DNA of 64,000 nucleotides from Ananas comosus (GCF_001540865.1 NW_017893368.1:1-64000); one strand, 5' to 3'; shown: positions 44,798 through 55,873, numbered from the stretch's first letter. Notes: generated by a model not told the origin, from the letters alone. Program-made: numbers and translations.

Positions 44798-45340
44798 GAG
44801 TTGAGCTAGAATACTATCGATAGCAAACGGGCTTCGTTGCCACCCATTTGTTTTCGATGATAGAGCCTCCAAATTGACGATCGGCACCGTTGAACATGAT
44901 CTATACCACTTGAAGTGTTTAGAAATCAAATTTCAAATCTTTTCGACATCATTTGCCTAATGATCAAAGTGTTTCAAATTTTGTAATTTTAATGGTCGAT
45001 ATGAGGCATTTTCTCGTTTAACGGCATAAAGGTATCCAAATCAAATGAATTTTTGTTAGAAAATTCTTTAAACTATTTAAAACAAGATCTATACTCTTGA
45101 TCTTGATTACAAGACTCTTATCATCATTTTTTAAAGAATATTCATTTCAGCCATTCATTTTTGTGTCCACTCAATAGATAAGAAAACAATATCAGAAATG
45201 TATGAAATTTGATTTCTAAACACTTCAAGTGGCATAGATCATATTCAACGGTATCGATCGTCGATTTGGAAGCTCTATCATCGAAAACAAATGGATGGCA
45301 ACGGAGCTCGTTTGCTATCGATAGTATTTTAGCTCAACTC
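44798..45340. mobile_element. MITE with long terminal inverted repeats, Mutator type
   Basis: A 543-bp unit bounded by a perfect 10-bp target duplication, TGTTTATGTG at 44788-44797 and 45341-45350. The terminal inverted repeats run about 155 bp each (44798-44955 and 45190-45340) at roughly 90 percent identity, starting GAGTTGAGCTA and containing the palindrome CTATCGATAG. No coding capacity. Long inverted repeats plus a 9-11 bp duplication is the hallmark of Mutator-like elements, so it would depend on a MULE transposase elsewhere. Removing it restores a continuous LTR F. Confidence 0.88.
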
Positions 45341-45350
45341 TGTTTATGTG

Positions 45351-45556
45351 AGGCTTTTAGTAAAGGTTGAAGCCAAGCTTCTAACTTAATTAGTATAATT
45401 GTTAGAGTGCTTGGAGGCTAGCGAACACCTTCTCGCGCGAGATCGACGAGAGTCGTCGACTATTTGGTGGGTTTGACCTTATCGAAATGGGTGAATTCCT
45501 TCTATGTCTTCTTTGATATTATGAAATTAGAATTGTTGCATATTTATGTGAATATA
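45351..45556 (+). mobile_element. LTR F, right part (truncated)
   Basis: Continues LTR F through the GGTGGGTTTGACC and GAAATGGGTGAATT segments that match LTR D near 19030, then stops at 45556, where a copia LTR starts. The 3' half of LTR F is not in the window. Confidence 0.7.
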
Positions 45557-46355
45557 TGTTGGAAAAACTTTCTGATTTTTTATTACAATAGTCTTTAAAA
45601 ACCAATTTGAAAATTTATTTAGGAAAATCCCGAAACAAAATTAAATAACAAATACGGTAAAGAAAAGGTTTAGATAAGGCCTGTGGATCGAGGCGTGCAG
45701 AGCATTGTCCTAGAAGCAAAATTGCCCCTCCACGTGCGAGGCTTCCCGGCAATTACTCCTAGCGATACAACGACCACGTTCCACCTCGTCGGCACGCTTC
45801 CATGGTGGTGCAAGACCAACCCAACCAGCTTCAGATCCACCAAAAGAAACTCGGCGAAAATCCAGAAAGTAGAAAAAGACGAGAGGATTTAGGTATGCTC
45901 GGGTTATTAATTAACTCGTGTAACCTCGCCCCATATTTATAACCTAGGCAAGAATCTTGCTTCAACGCGTTAAATCCGTGTATAACAAGATAAGCCTAAG
46001 ATTATACAGATAAAAATTAGGATTAGGATTAGGATTAGTAAAAGACAAGTATTAAAATAAAGCTAAAACCGACAAAATAAAATAAACCGGGTGTATGGAC
46101 CGCAAGTGCGTGCGCGCCGCCGCTAGCCCGCGTGTGTATATATAAACGAGGGCATAACTCTCATTTTCTTCCAAGCAACTAGCTTGAGAATAAAGTAATA
46201 TATAAAAACAAGAAACACCCTTATGGTTTCCAATGTGGGGCTAAACATCTCACATGAAAATTTTAGTTGGGCTCCCCAAGAGGCCCATTAACAATTATTG
46301 GGCTCTCTAGAAGTTTTAAAAAGTTTTAAATCATAAAAACCCAATAAATCCAATA
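45557..46355 (-). mobile_element. Copia-type LTR (fragment element, Copia-4)
   Basis: Plus-strand TGTTGGAAAAAC at the left and a degenerate TCCAATA (from TCCAACA) at the right give copia-type TGTTGG...CCAACA ends on the minus strand. A minus-strand TATATATA stretch (about 46130-46140) would suit a promoter. It contains four TTAGGA-like units near 46018. The sequence to the right resembles a copia 3' region, so this is read as a 3' LTR. Orientation is moderately certain. Confidence 0.5.
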
Positions 46356-46831
46356 TTCGCCTACATAATTTAAAACTTGAAATAAAGAAAGCAAATAAAC
46401 TGAAATTCAAAATAAATTAAAATAATGCTGGATCTTTTAAACCATGTATTCGGTAAAAGTACCTTTCGGGTTTGAACCTTCACTTAGTACTTGTCAATGT
46501 ACATCCGAGGGCACGATGGTGGACTACGACTTGAACCAAGGCCGGTGAGTCAGATTTCTGCGAACAGCACAATGGTACAGCTGTTTAGGTTCTAAGCGGG
46601 TGAATGCTTTTATGGCCATGCGCTAGTATCGCTTCGTGTGTGTTTTAGAGAACCACCCTCATCCCATAGTCGTGGCCTCACGACTCCATACATATAGTAG
46701 GTCCTCAAAGGGTATCTGCAAGGTCACACCCTGCCTTATAGGTCTTGGAGCTATTCAGGGCCAACGCCCTTCCTATCCACTTGCAAATATGAGCATTGTC
46801 GCCATAGCGATGAGCATATAAAAACAATGCT
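46356..46831 (-). other. Probable 3' region of Copia-4
   Basis: Non-coding in all frames beyond about 60 codons. Its place next to the LTR parallels the 3' untranslated regions of Copia-1 and Copia-2, though it is not closely similar to them. It is cut at 46832 by LTR G. Confidence 0.4.
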
Positions 46832-47848
46832 TGTAATATACCGAATTTTTAATATAAAAATAGATGTAAATAAAAATAATGTAAAATACTATTTTTATAG
46901 GATTTAGAGAAGTAAAATATAAGTCGGAAGCGACTCGTGCTGAAATCAGAACGAAAACAGAAGATTTAAAATTTTCTGTGAGAAACGGGGCTGATATTTT
47001 AGCAGAAAATGGACAGTGTCAGAAAATTATGAAAACTGGAGAATATGTTAGAATTATTTTTATGAGGCTAAATTTAAAGTTTTATGTCATTCTGACACCC
47101 GAAAGGTGAAAAATAAAATCCGATTGCTATCTGCTAGAGATTACAGTTCGGTAGAGCTTTCGGTGACTAAATATGGTCCAAACTGAAATGTTAAGATATA
47201 TTTCTTCTCAGTAGATGAAATCGAGCCTGACTGTCAAATTTGAGCGAAAACGGAGGCTCCGGCGAAAAGTATCAAATTCTGAATTAGGAACCGTATTAAG
47301 GAAAGAAATTTCAGCAATAGTGAGGGGGTTATGTGCAATTGTGTTTAGCCTTATCTTCATCCTAGCCATGGTGCATATGCAGGGATCTTCTCTATCCTTA
47401 TCCCCTTCATCCTATACGTATGAGAAAGAGAGAGGAAAAGGAAGAGAAAAGAAAAAGAAGATAAGGATTGAGAGTTTGGGAAGGAAAATTAAAAGAGAAA
47501 TGGAGTAGAGAATTGATGGATTTTTAGAGGATGAAGCTCCAGCACATGGGGAGCTCGAGTGGCTGTGAGTTAAGGTGAGTTAATTTGTAATTTCTAATTA
47601 GGGATTATGGTATTTACTCTATAAGAAATTGAGTTTTGGATTTTTGGGTTGATAGAGCTTATAAATACTATGAATTTCTAGAGAGAAATAATATCCTGTA
47701 GCATGTATGTGAATTTGAGCTATAGGTTTTGGCTGCTAGTACTTGTGTATTGCCATGAGATCTAGAGAGAAAGCTATGTATATAGTATGTGTGTGAGCTG
47801 TTGGTTGGAGATTGAAAGTTTTGGGATAGCCCAAGGATCTATCTAGAT
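46832..47848 (+). mobile_element. LTR G (LTR B-related), left part
   Basis: Starts TGTAATATACCGAATTTTT. About 46832-47280 aligns with the LTR B head (5447-5841 and 11699 onward), sharing the AGAAAACAGAAGAT, GAGAAACGGG and CTCCGGCGAAA segments. It diverges after 47300 and is broken at 47849 by another insertion. The frame 47215-47508 (97 codons, Ser/Lys-rich) is unlikely to be a gene. Confidence 0.6.
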
Positions 47849-49006
47849 TGTATCCAACACCTAGAGGAGGGTGAATAGGTGTAAAGGGCCAAAAATCATA
47901 AATCTCGATGCGATAAAAATAAATACGGAAAATAAAAATCACATCGAGATTTATGTGGAAAGCTCCAACAAGGAGTAAAAAACTACGGGACCAACACGCG
48001 ATAACAATCCACTAAGAATAAAAGATTACAAGATGATTTACCGATTCCACGGACTCAAACATCTCTTTTATCTTCTTCGGATCTCGCGCACACCAACAGG
48101 TTGTCCACGCCCCACGTCCGAATCTACGAACGCCACGTCCCGAATCAACGAAACATCCACACTTCAAATCCACGAAGCCTTGATCACGCCGAATCCACGA
48201 CGCCCACTCGAATCCACGAGCACACTCCGTCCGGAGCAAGAATACCAAGATTGATGATGATTTTTTCCTTAGATAATCATGAAAGAGCCATAGAAGATAT
48301 TTCTAAGCAATAGCTGGATCAATTCTCCATGAAGAATAAGAAATTAGGGTTTTAAGAATTGATCCAATAGAAACTTGTTGTTCGAGAGAAGAAAGAATGC
48401 ACCCAACAAGTTTCTATGGTTTCAAAAAGATATTCTATTTTTCATTCTCTTTTAGAAACACCCCTACATCTTATTTATAGGTTTAGAAGACTTAGAAACC
48501 GACTAGGATTGCAAAAACCCAATTTTAAAAACTTATGTCGTCCTCAAAGGCAGGTCCTCTCGAGGAGACCAGTCTTTGGGAGACCGGTCCCTCGAGTGGG
48601 AGACCGGTCCCTCGTCGCGTGACAGAAAACACAACGTTCGGGAACCGGTCTCTAATGTCAGAGACCGGTCCCTCGCTGCGTGACAGAAAATCCCATGTTT
48701 GGGAACCGGTCTCCCTTTCCAGAGACCGGTTGCCTCAACATCCCACGCAGTGAGGACCCTCGGGGACCGGTCTCTCAACTCTGGGGACCGGTCCCAGCAC
48801 ATTGAAAAACTCAATTTGTCCAGATTCATATTTTAAAAACTATCCTAAGTCTTCCAAACACTTTCAAATATTTATAAATCATCATCAATGGTATTTAAAC
48901 TTACCGAGCATTATGCATTCATGTTTTGAGTCTTCGAGTCTTCGATCTTCATCTCTTCTTCTTCAAACATTCAAGACTCCGACTAACATCACGAAATATG
49001 CCAACA
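47849..49006 (-). mobile_element. Probable copia LTR with an ACCGGT cluster
   Basis: Left end TGTATCCAACACC with CACCTAGAGGAGGGTGAATA just inside; on the minus strand this reads as the CACCCTCCTCTAGGTG-type terminus often seen at the 3' end of plant copia LTRs. Right end GCCAACA. No matching 5-bp flanks were found (TAGAT and TAAAA), so the limits are uncertain. Frames 48012-48254 and 48533-48829 follow repeats and are not called. Confidence 0.45.
48570..48795. repeat. ACCGGT palindrome cluster in a copia-type LTR
   Basis: Eight ACCGGT cores in about 225 bp, mainly GAGACCGGTCCCTCG and GGAACCGGTCTC, very like the clusters in gypsy LTRs A and C1. Confidence 0.85.
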
Positions 49007-49134
49007 TAAAATCCGTAACGGAGATGAAAACCTGAAGTATGGTTATTAACTCTTTGTTAAAGTTATGTTATTTACTCTACAAAGAGATTGAGCCTTGGAG
49101 TTCTTGAATTTTAGAAATTGTTTGCCATGATAAC
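49007..49134. other. Remnant between LTR insertions
   Basis: 128 bp resembling weakly part of LTR G (47585-47660; ttatttactct and gagattgag). It is the target into which element C2 inserted. Confidence 0.35.
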
Positions 49135-49611
49135 TGTCACGTCCTAATCCCCGCCAATTTGGTAGGGTTCCGGTCACGTCAACAGACACTGAACGGACAG
49201 AATCTCCCCTGTCTGCCCAAGGCTCCAACAACAAGTATAATTAAGCAATCAACCAAAGTAATTTGCAATTATATAAGGCTTGCACGCGGGCAAGCAACAA
49301 TGGAAGCGAAAGCTCTATACTAAAACATACAATCATACATGATATTTGATTAGATTTAAACCAAATACAAGGTAGCTAAAACTATTACATCTTTTTCCAT
49401 TCAACCATAATTCTTATACAACTTAATCATTCCACCAAAACACATGATTGTTTACAACTTTACATCTAAATTAACAAAGGAAAGTTGATACATGCACAAA
49501 AGGAATGACTAAAAATGCATAAGTCCCGGTGGCCACTAGCTATGACGCAATACCCTTGCCATGGTCCTCCACCGCCCCGCTCGCGCTCAGACCTGTAGGG
49601 TTAGTGGTATG

Positions 49612-49675
49612 AGAACTATAACGAAGTTCCCAGTGGGTTCGGCAACCGACCTCGCCGACTTACCCACTAGGTCAA
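49612..49675 (-). promoter_or_regulatory. Conserved 3'-LTR module, LTR C2
   Basis: GAGAACTATAACGAAGTTCC, then CAGTGGGTTCGGC, then CCGACTTACCCACTAGGTC. Nearly identical in layout to LTR A. Confidence 0.5.
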
Positions 49676-50031
49676 ATTCACGCATAAGTATTTCAAAGGA
49701 ATAGAAATAGTAACCAAACTAATGCTAATACTATGCCTGCAAGAAAAACTGTCAGTGGATATAATCAGAAATAGAATGCTCATGCATGCATGCTTGTTCC
49801 ATAACTTTACTTTGGCTTTTACCCAATGTTGCCGGTTAACCTTGTTAACCCCAATAACTCACAATCTAAAATCCTTTAATAACGGGAAACTCGAACCACC
49901 CTAAGGACCGTCCTCTGGGGGGACTTTACCACGCCCAGTAGTGACCAACTCCGGAGCGCACCGCACGAGGGGGAGCTACCTCCCTCAAGCCAAGACTTAT
50001 CGTGAGTATCGATCCAATCCTCAACTTGAAT

Positions 50032-50309
50032 ACATAGCCACTAGTCACAATGCCATTGTCATAATAGGTTTCTACCTATTTGTTCATGCTACTTTCCAAG
50101 TCATACTTGTCACAATGTCACTATGGTTAAAATATGTTTAACAACCAATTTTTCAATGCCAATCATGTCNGACATAGCCACTAGTCACAATGCCATTGTC
50201 ATAATAGGTTTCTACCTATTTGTTCATGCTACTTTCCAAGTCATACTTGTCACAATGTCACTATGGTTAAAATATGTTTAACAACCAATTTTTCAATGCC
50301 AATCATGTC
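50032..50309. repeat. 138-bp duplication joined by a single N
   Basis: 50032-50169 is repeated exactly at 50172-50309, with N at 50170. Overlapping contig ends left unmerged. Confidence 0.9.
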
Positions 50310-51359
50310 TCTATTGTAAATGTCACCTTTGTTTACTATTGTCCAAGTCCAAGTCTCACATTCATACAACTTTAGGGTTCTACCATACATGTCCATTATG
50401 GTTCTATCATTCTCTATGTTCAACTACGTTAGAAGCATGTAAATGAAATCAAACCAAGGTTCACATGTAATTTAACCCTACTATGCATGAATGACTATAC
50501 ATCAATATGATCAACAAAAAGAAAAAATAGACATAAAGGTGAATCCGATAATTCTTGTGTGCACCCCCCACCTCGAATAGTGTAGAAGGGTTGTAGTTCG
50601 ACTCTCGTGATTTTAGAACGCCTCTCCCGCAACCTAAACCCAAAATAAAGCCAAATTAGGCCGTATATACAAGATCGCTTACTTAACCTTTTCATAACGT
50701 TAAACGGAGTTGTCCCACGTGTCGGGAATACCCCTAATTAGGTTTCCAAGAGGTCAATTTACCTCGAAAACACCCTAGGGTAAAAGCCCCAAAATCCATG
50801 CCCTACCAATGCCATAATGAAATTTCTCCTAGATTGATCTTATCCCTAAGCAAAAGCTAGCTTAGAATCAACTAGGAAGCATTCTAATACCATTACTAAG
50901 CCATTCCAAATATCCTTAGGGCATCTACTATGAACCCTAGTTAACCACCATGAGAGTACCTTGGAAAACCATGGATTTCAGAGTGTTCATGGCCTCTAGA
51001 GGGTTTATAACCTTGCAAAGGGATCAAATCCCAAAAATCTAAGGCATAAATACAAACTCTAGACTCACTTTTGCACAAAACTTACCTTAGCCCAAAGGAA
51101 TCCCAAGTCCTTCTTGTAGGAGAGCACCAAGATCCACCAAAGCCTCCAAAACTCCACCAAAACCCTTCTCCTTCTTCTCCACCTTGCCCTAGAGTTGAGC
51201 TCTAGAGAGAGAAAGGGAAAAAAAATAAGGGAGAGAGGAGTGTTGCTATGTAAACAGGTGGGAGGGGGTGTTTTGGGTTATAACATGTTGCAACAATAGC
51301 AACTAGGCCCACCAAATAATCTTATTTGCAACAGGCCAAATTCTTGCTGCCAGACCAAA

Positions 51360-51566
51360 GTGTACCGGTACACAGGATGCTGTCACCGGTAACACGATTA
51401 CGCAGAGGCAAACCCGAGAGCAATTCTCGCAGGTTTTACCAAAGTGTACCGGTACACACAAGGGGTGTTACCGATAACACAGTCAAATTTTCTCAAACCC
51501 GAGAGCTTTTATCTCTCGGTTTGCTGGCCTGTACCGATTACAACTCGATGGTTGTACCGGTACACT
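51360..51566. repeat. TACCGGTA sites, LTR C2 U3
   Basis: GTGTACCGGTACAC twice, TTGTACCGGTACAC once, and ACCGGTAACAC or ACCGATAACAC variants, with CCCGAGAGC between them. Confidence 0.8.
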
Positions 51567-51769
51567 TTGCTCAAAATGCAGTTTTAGCTCCGATTCGGCT
51601 CTACTTCGCGCAGGTCGATGCTAAAACCTTTCTAACTCTTTCTAAACTTATTTTTTGCCCTTCTAACATCATTGGAATACTAAATGCAACTTGTCCATCC
51701 ATCTTTTTCGCACACTTTAGTTAATTTGGCTAAAGTTCGATAATTTCTTCTGAATTTCAATATGTTACA

Positions 51770-51790
51770 TTCTCCACTCCTTAAAATTAG
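51770..51790 (-). promoter_or_regulatory. Polypurine tract of element C2
   Basis: Minus strand AAGGAGTGGAGAA immediately before the LTR start TGTAACATATTG. It is preceded by untranslated sequence after pol. Confidence 0.7.
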
Positions 51791-51840
51791 TTTCGTCTGC
51801 GAAACTATTTATTTGAAACTGAGATTCATACCTCAATGCA

Positions 51841-52462
51841 GTTCCGCAAAGAGATGAGGATGACATTCTCTCATCACGTCCTCAAGCTCCCAAGTTTCTC
51901 TCCGATCGCCGTGGTTGCTCTAATGGATTTTAACATACGAAATTTCACGGTTTTATAGTTTTCGCACCTCCCGATCAACAATGTACGCCGGGAACTCCTC
52001 ATAAGTCATATCCTCTTGAAGCTCTATCGGTATATACGAGAGAATATGCTTCGGATCATGGACATACTTGCGGAGATTGGATACATGAAACACGTCGTGC
52101 ACCCCTGCAAGCCTCGGTGGTAATGCTGCTATATAAGCCGCCGCGCCAACCCTTTCCAAGATCTCAAAGGGTCCGACAAATCGGGGACTTAGCTTCCCCC
52201 GGACACCGAACCGCTTAACTCCTCGCATCGGCGAAACCTTTAGAAATACGCTATCTCCAACCGTGAACTCGATGTCTTTCCTTCGCTTATCGGCATAACT
52301 CTTGTGCCTTGATTGCGCCGTCGCTAATCTTTGTCGAGCAAGGCGAACTTTTTTCTCCGCCTCCCGAACCACCTTGGGGCCAAGAGCAACTCTCTCGCCT
52401 ACATCGCTCCAATGAATCGGCGAGCGACATTTTTGTCCATAAAGGGCCTCGAATGGCGCCAT
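51841..52462 (-). pseudogene. C2 integrase C-terminal domain and chromodomain
   Basis: From MAPFEALYGQKCRSP through KSYADKRRKDIEF, VGDSVFLKVSPMRGVKRFG, GKLSPRFVGPFEILERVG to VFHVSNLRKYV: the GPF/Y-type C-terminus of a Ty3/gypsy integrase. Past the stop at about 51952 the same frame continues NREISYVKIH, stop, SNHGDRRETWELEDVMREC (51841-51951), a chromodomain of the sort that tethers chromoviruses to heterochromatin. Two stops fall inside or just before the chromodomain. A further in-frame stop at about 52475 separates this part from the integrase core. Confidence 0.85.
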
Positions 52463-52477
52463 CGCAATGCTTTCTTG

Positions 52478-52831
52478 CTAGCTATTGTTGTATGCGAATT
52501 CCGCCATCGGTAAGTGATCATGCCATCCGCCTTTGTAGTCAAGTACACACGCTCGAAGCATATCCTCAAGTATTTGAATGGTCCTCTCCGATTGGCCGTC
52601 ACTTTGAGGATGGAATGCCGTACTAAAGTCGAGCCGTGTGCCCAATGCGTCTCGCAAGCTCCTCCAAAAATGAGATGTGAACCGAGGGTCTCGATCCGAT
52701 ACAATAGATACCGGAACCCCATGAAGTCTCACAACCTCGTCGAGATAAACTTGAGCTAGCTTGTCTCCCGACCAAATAGTGTGGATTGGCAAAAAGTGTG
52801 CCGATTTTGTCAACCGGTCCACAACTCCCAA
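52478..52831 (-). pseudogene. C2 integrase core
   Basis: VVDRLTKSAHFLPIHTIWSG, then VSIVSDRDPRFTSHFW and FHPQSDGQSERTIQILEDM: the second Asp and the Glu of the DDE triad are in place, and AEFAYNNS is the core's end. A stop (TAG) follows at once, in frame with the C-terminal domain. The first catalytic Asp region lies in the damaged stretch 52832-52920, where frameshifts interrupt the link to the zinc-binding domain. Confidence 0.88.
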
Positions 52832-52888
52832 ATCGCATCATGTCCACCTTGGCATCTAGGCAAACCCGAAGTCCATTACGATATTTTT

Positions 52889-53350
52889 TCACTTCCACAC
52901 GGGTATAGGTAGACTTTGCAACTTGTCTGCCGGGAATCGTCGCTCCGCCTTTACTTGTTGGCACGTGAGACATTGTGCCACGAACTCCCCTATGTCTTTT
53001 TTCATGCCCAGCCACCAATAATGCAGCTTTAGGTCTTGATACATTTTGGTGCCGCCCGGGTGAATGCTATAGGGAGATAGATGCGCTTCTTGCATAATCG
53101 TCCTTCGAAGATCATCGTCCTTGGGCACACACCAACGATTCCGATATCGTAGTGCACCGTCGGTCCCAATGCCAAAATCATTGGCAGTACCGCTCTCAAC
53201 TCTACCTCGCATCTTTTGGAGAAATGAATCGGAAACTTGCAATTCTTTATTTCTCTCCAACAAGGTCGGTTGTACAATCAACGTGGCAAGTGTTGCCGAC
53301 ACTCCTGGTGCCACAGCCTCAAGACCAAACCATTGCATCTCCTTTTGCAT
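52889..53350 (-). pseudogene. C2 integrase zinc-binding domain
   Basis: HLSPYSIHPGGTKMYQDLKL, YWWLGMKKDIGEFV, CLTCQQVKAE form the HHCC zinc finger that precedes the Ty3/gypsy integrase core. The upstream part of this frame (53091-53350) is the first of three tandem 260-bp units that wreck the pol frame. Confidence 0.88.
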
Positions 53351-53870
53351 TGCATAATCGCCCTTCGAAGATCATCGTCCTTGGGTACACAGCAACGATT
53401 CCGATATCGTAGTGCACCGTCGGTCCCAATGCCAAAATCATCGGCAGTACCGCTCTCAACTCTACCTCGCATCTTTTGGAGAAATGAATCGGAAACTTGC
53501 AATTCTTTATTTCTCTCCAACAAGGTCGGTTGTACAATCAACGTGGCAAGTGTTGCCGACACTCCTGGTGCCACAGCCTCAAGACCAAACCATTGCATCT
53601 CCTTTTGCATTGCATAATCGCCCTTCGAAGATCATCGTCCTTGGGTACACAGCAACGATTCCGATATCGTAGTGCACCGTCGGTCCCAATGCCAAAATCA
53701 TCGGCAGTACCGCTCTCAACTCTACCTCGCATCTTTTGGAGAAATGAATCGGAAACTTGCAATTCTTTATTTCTCTCCAACAAGGTCGGTTGTACAATCA
53801 ACGTGGCAAGTGTTGCCGGCACTCCCGGTGCCACAACCTCAAGACCAAACCGTTACATCTCCTTTTGCAA
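53091..53870. repeat. 260-bp tandem triplication within pol of C2
   Basis: Units 53091-53350, 53351-53610 and 53611-53870. Units 2 and 3 are almost identical; unit 1 differs at a handful of bases (TCGTCC/TCGCCC, CACACACC/TACACAGC). Each unit covers the segment between RNase H and the integrase zinc finger. Because 260 is not a multiple of 3, each extra unit shifts the frame. The noisy copy at about 60395-60930 shows only two units. Confidence 0.93.
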
Positions 53871-54317
53871 AGCTGGTTCGGGTGTAATTGCCGTCGCCAA
53901 ATTCTCCACCGACTTTCTACTTAGAGCATCGGCCACGACATTTGCTTTCCCGGGGTGGTAGAGAATCGTGACGTCATAATCTTTTAGCAACTCCAACCAC
54001 GGGCGCTGCCGCAAATTTAATTCCTTCTGGGTGAACAAGTACTTGAGATTCTTATGATCAGTGTAGATCTCACAATGCTCACCATACAAGTAATGCCCCC
54101 ATAATTTTAGCGCAAAGATAACCGCCGCTAGCTCAAGATCATGAGTCGGGTAGTTCTTCTCATAGCTTTTCAATTGTCGCGAAGCATATGCTATAACTCG
54201 GCCATTTTGCATCAAAACACACCCGAGACTGATATAAGAGGCATCACTGTACACTACATAGCTCTCCCTTGGCGTCGGCAAAGCAAGTACCGGGGTCGAT
54301 GTTAACCTTGTCTTCAA
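53853..54317 (-). pseudogene. C2 RNase H
   Basis: [79 protein letters not shown] and [16 protein letters not shown]: the complete Ty3/gypsy RNase H with its acidic residues (first Asp in YSDA, Glu in DLEL, Asp in YTDH). It is in frame with reverse transcriptase, parted only by a stop at 54318-54320, and ends at another stop just inside the 260-bp repeats. Confidence 0.9.
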
Positions 54318-54320
54318 CTC

Positions 54321-55262
54321 CTAAAAGCTCCGTTCACATTCGGGGCTCCAAATATACTTCATCCCTTTGTGCGTAAGGCGCGTTAGTGGAGTAGTTATCT
54401 TGGCAAACCCCTCCACGAACCGCTGATAATAGCCCGCAAGTCCAAAAAAGCTTCGAATTTTCGTTACACTTGTCGGGCGAGGCCAATCTTTAATTGCCTC
54501 AACTTTCTTTGGGTCTACCGAGATGCCGTCACCGGATATAACGTGACCCCAGAAAGTAACCTTCGAAAGCCAAAATTCATATTTCTTTAATTTTGCATAT
54601 AGCTTCTCTCTTTGGAGTGTCTCCAACACGATTCTCAAATGCTCCTCGTGTTCTTCCTCGGTCCGAGAATAAACCAATACGTCGTCAATGAACACCACGA
54701 CACACTGGTTCAATAGCGGATGGAAGACTCGATTCATTAAGTCCATAAAAGCCGCCGGGGCATTAGTAAGCCCGAATGGCATGACTGTGAACACATAGTG
54801 GCCATACTGCGTACGGTACGCCGTTTTGTTCACATCCTTGGGCCGTATCTTCAGCTGATGATACCCCGATTGAAGATCAATTTTTGAATATACCCTTGAC
54901 CCTTGCAACTGATTGAATAGATCATCAATTCTCGGCAACGGGTACTTGTTCTTCATCGTCACCTTGTTTAACTCGCGATAATCAACGCAAAGTCGAAGCG
55001 TACCATCCTTTTTCTTTACAAATAGCACCAGAGCTCCGCACGGAGACACGCTTGGCCGCACAAAGCCTTTATCAAGCAAGTCTTGCAACTGGGCCTTTAG
55101 CTCCTTTAGCTCAACCGGTGCCATTCTATACGGAGCCTTCGAAATTGGCGCCGCCCCGGGAATTAAGTCATTGACAAACTCAACTTCCCAGTCCGGTGGC
55201 ATTCCCAGTAACTCAGCCGGAAACACATCCAGATACTCGCAAACCGCCCGAATATTTCCCAA
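54321..55262 (-). pseudogene. C2 reverse transcriptase
   Basis: 313 open codons: [93 protein letters not shown] and the active site [11 protein letters not shown], then the connection [20 protein letters not shown]. Catalytic Asp residues are present. Upstream, one stop (about 55287) and a frameshift near 55320 separate it from protease. The domain sequence is well kept, so the element died fairly recently. Confidence 0.93.
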
Positions 55263-55324
55263 ATCCGGGTGCTCCTTTCAGGCGTCTATGATGGTCGCCA
55301 AATAGGCCTTACAACCACCCTTAA

Positions 55325-55873
55325 TCATTTTCCTTGCTCTCGCTGCTGACACGGTCGCCACGAAGCGCCTACTTTACACGCCCGGTATACTAATTGTTCT
55401 TGGTTAGGCTCACGGAATGTGATCACCTTACTCTCACAATCAATGACTGCGTAATACTTGGAGAGCCAATTGATCCCCAAGATTACATCGAAACCCGACA
55501 TCTGCTTTAACACCAACAGGTCGATTGGCATGATACAATCGCCTATCTATACCGGACAATCCAAGCACTCGTCATAAACACGAAATGAATGCTCGGGTGT
55601 ATTCACCGACCAATAGTCCTCATTATGTGTGATCTCTATGTTATGAGCTTGTGCAAATGATGCTGCTATGCATGAATGCGATGCACCTGTGTCAAACAAT
55701 GCTCTAGCTCTAGTGCCTCTGATCAAGATTATACCTGCCACGACGTCGTCAGGGACTGGGATCGGCTGCTCCTCTACCTGAGTGGCAAAAACCCGCCTAC
55801 TAGGTGCTCGAGAAGCCTCCGGCTGACGAGGTGCCGATGATTGTCCAGCTGACACCGCGGGTGGTAGTCCCAC
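55325..55873 (-). pseudogene. C2 protease with gag C-terminus, split by one stop
   Basis: RALFDTGASHSCIAASFAQA is the retropepsin active site; after an in-frame stop at about 55544 the frame continues LLVLKQMSGFDVILGINWLS and KYYAVIDCESKVITF, the C-terminal half of the protease. The gag part is cut at 55898 by LTR E2, so capsid and zinc knuckles are missing from the window. Confidence 0.88.

Larger units (their letters stand above)
49135..51769 (-). mobile_element. 3' LTR of chromovirus element C2
   Basis: Plus-strand start TGTCACGTCCTAATCC, end CAATATGTTACA. Length 2635 bp including an artefactual 138-bp duplication at the N (50032-50309). Shares CTGAACGGACAGAATCTCCC with LTRs A and C1, has the conserved module (49612-49675), a CT/GA tract (51170-51240) and several TACCGGTA sites (51360-51566). 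The polypurine tract beside it at 51770 shows it is the 3' LTR of the minus-strand element. Left flank ATAAC. Confidence 0.85.

Noticed and set aside
46014..46040. Interstitial telomere repeat (TTAGGA units)
   Set aside because: Only about four units, and not the plant TTTAGGG motif; simple sequence inside an LTR.
47215..47508. 97-codon Lys/Ser-rich gene
   Set aside because: Lies in LTR G, overlaps the region homologous to LTR B, and has no counterpart frame in LTR B.
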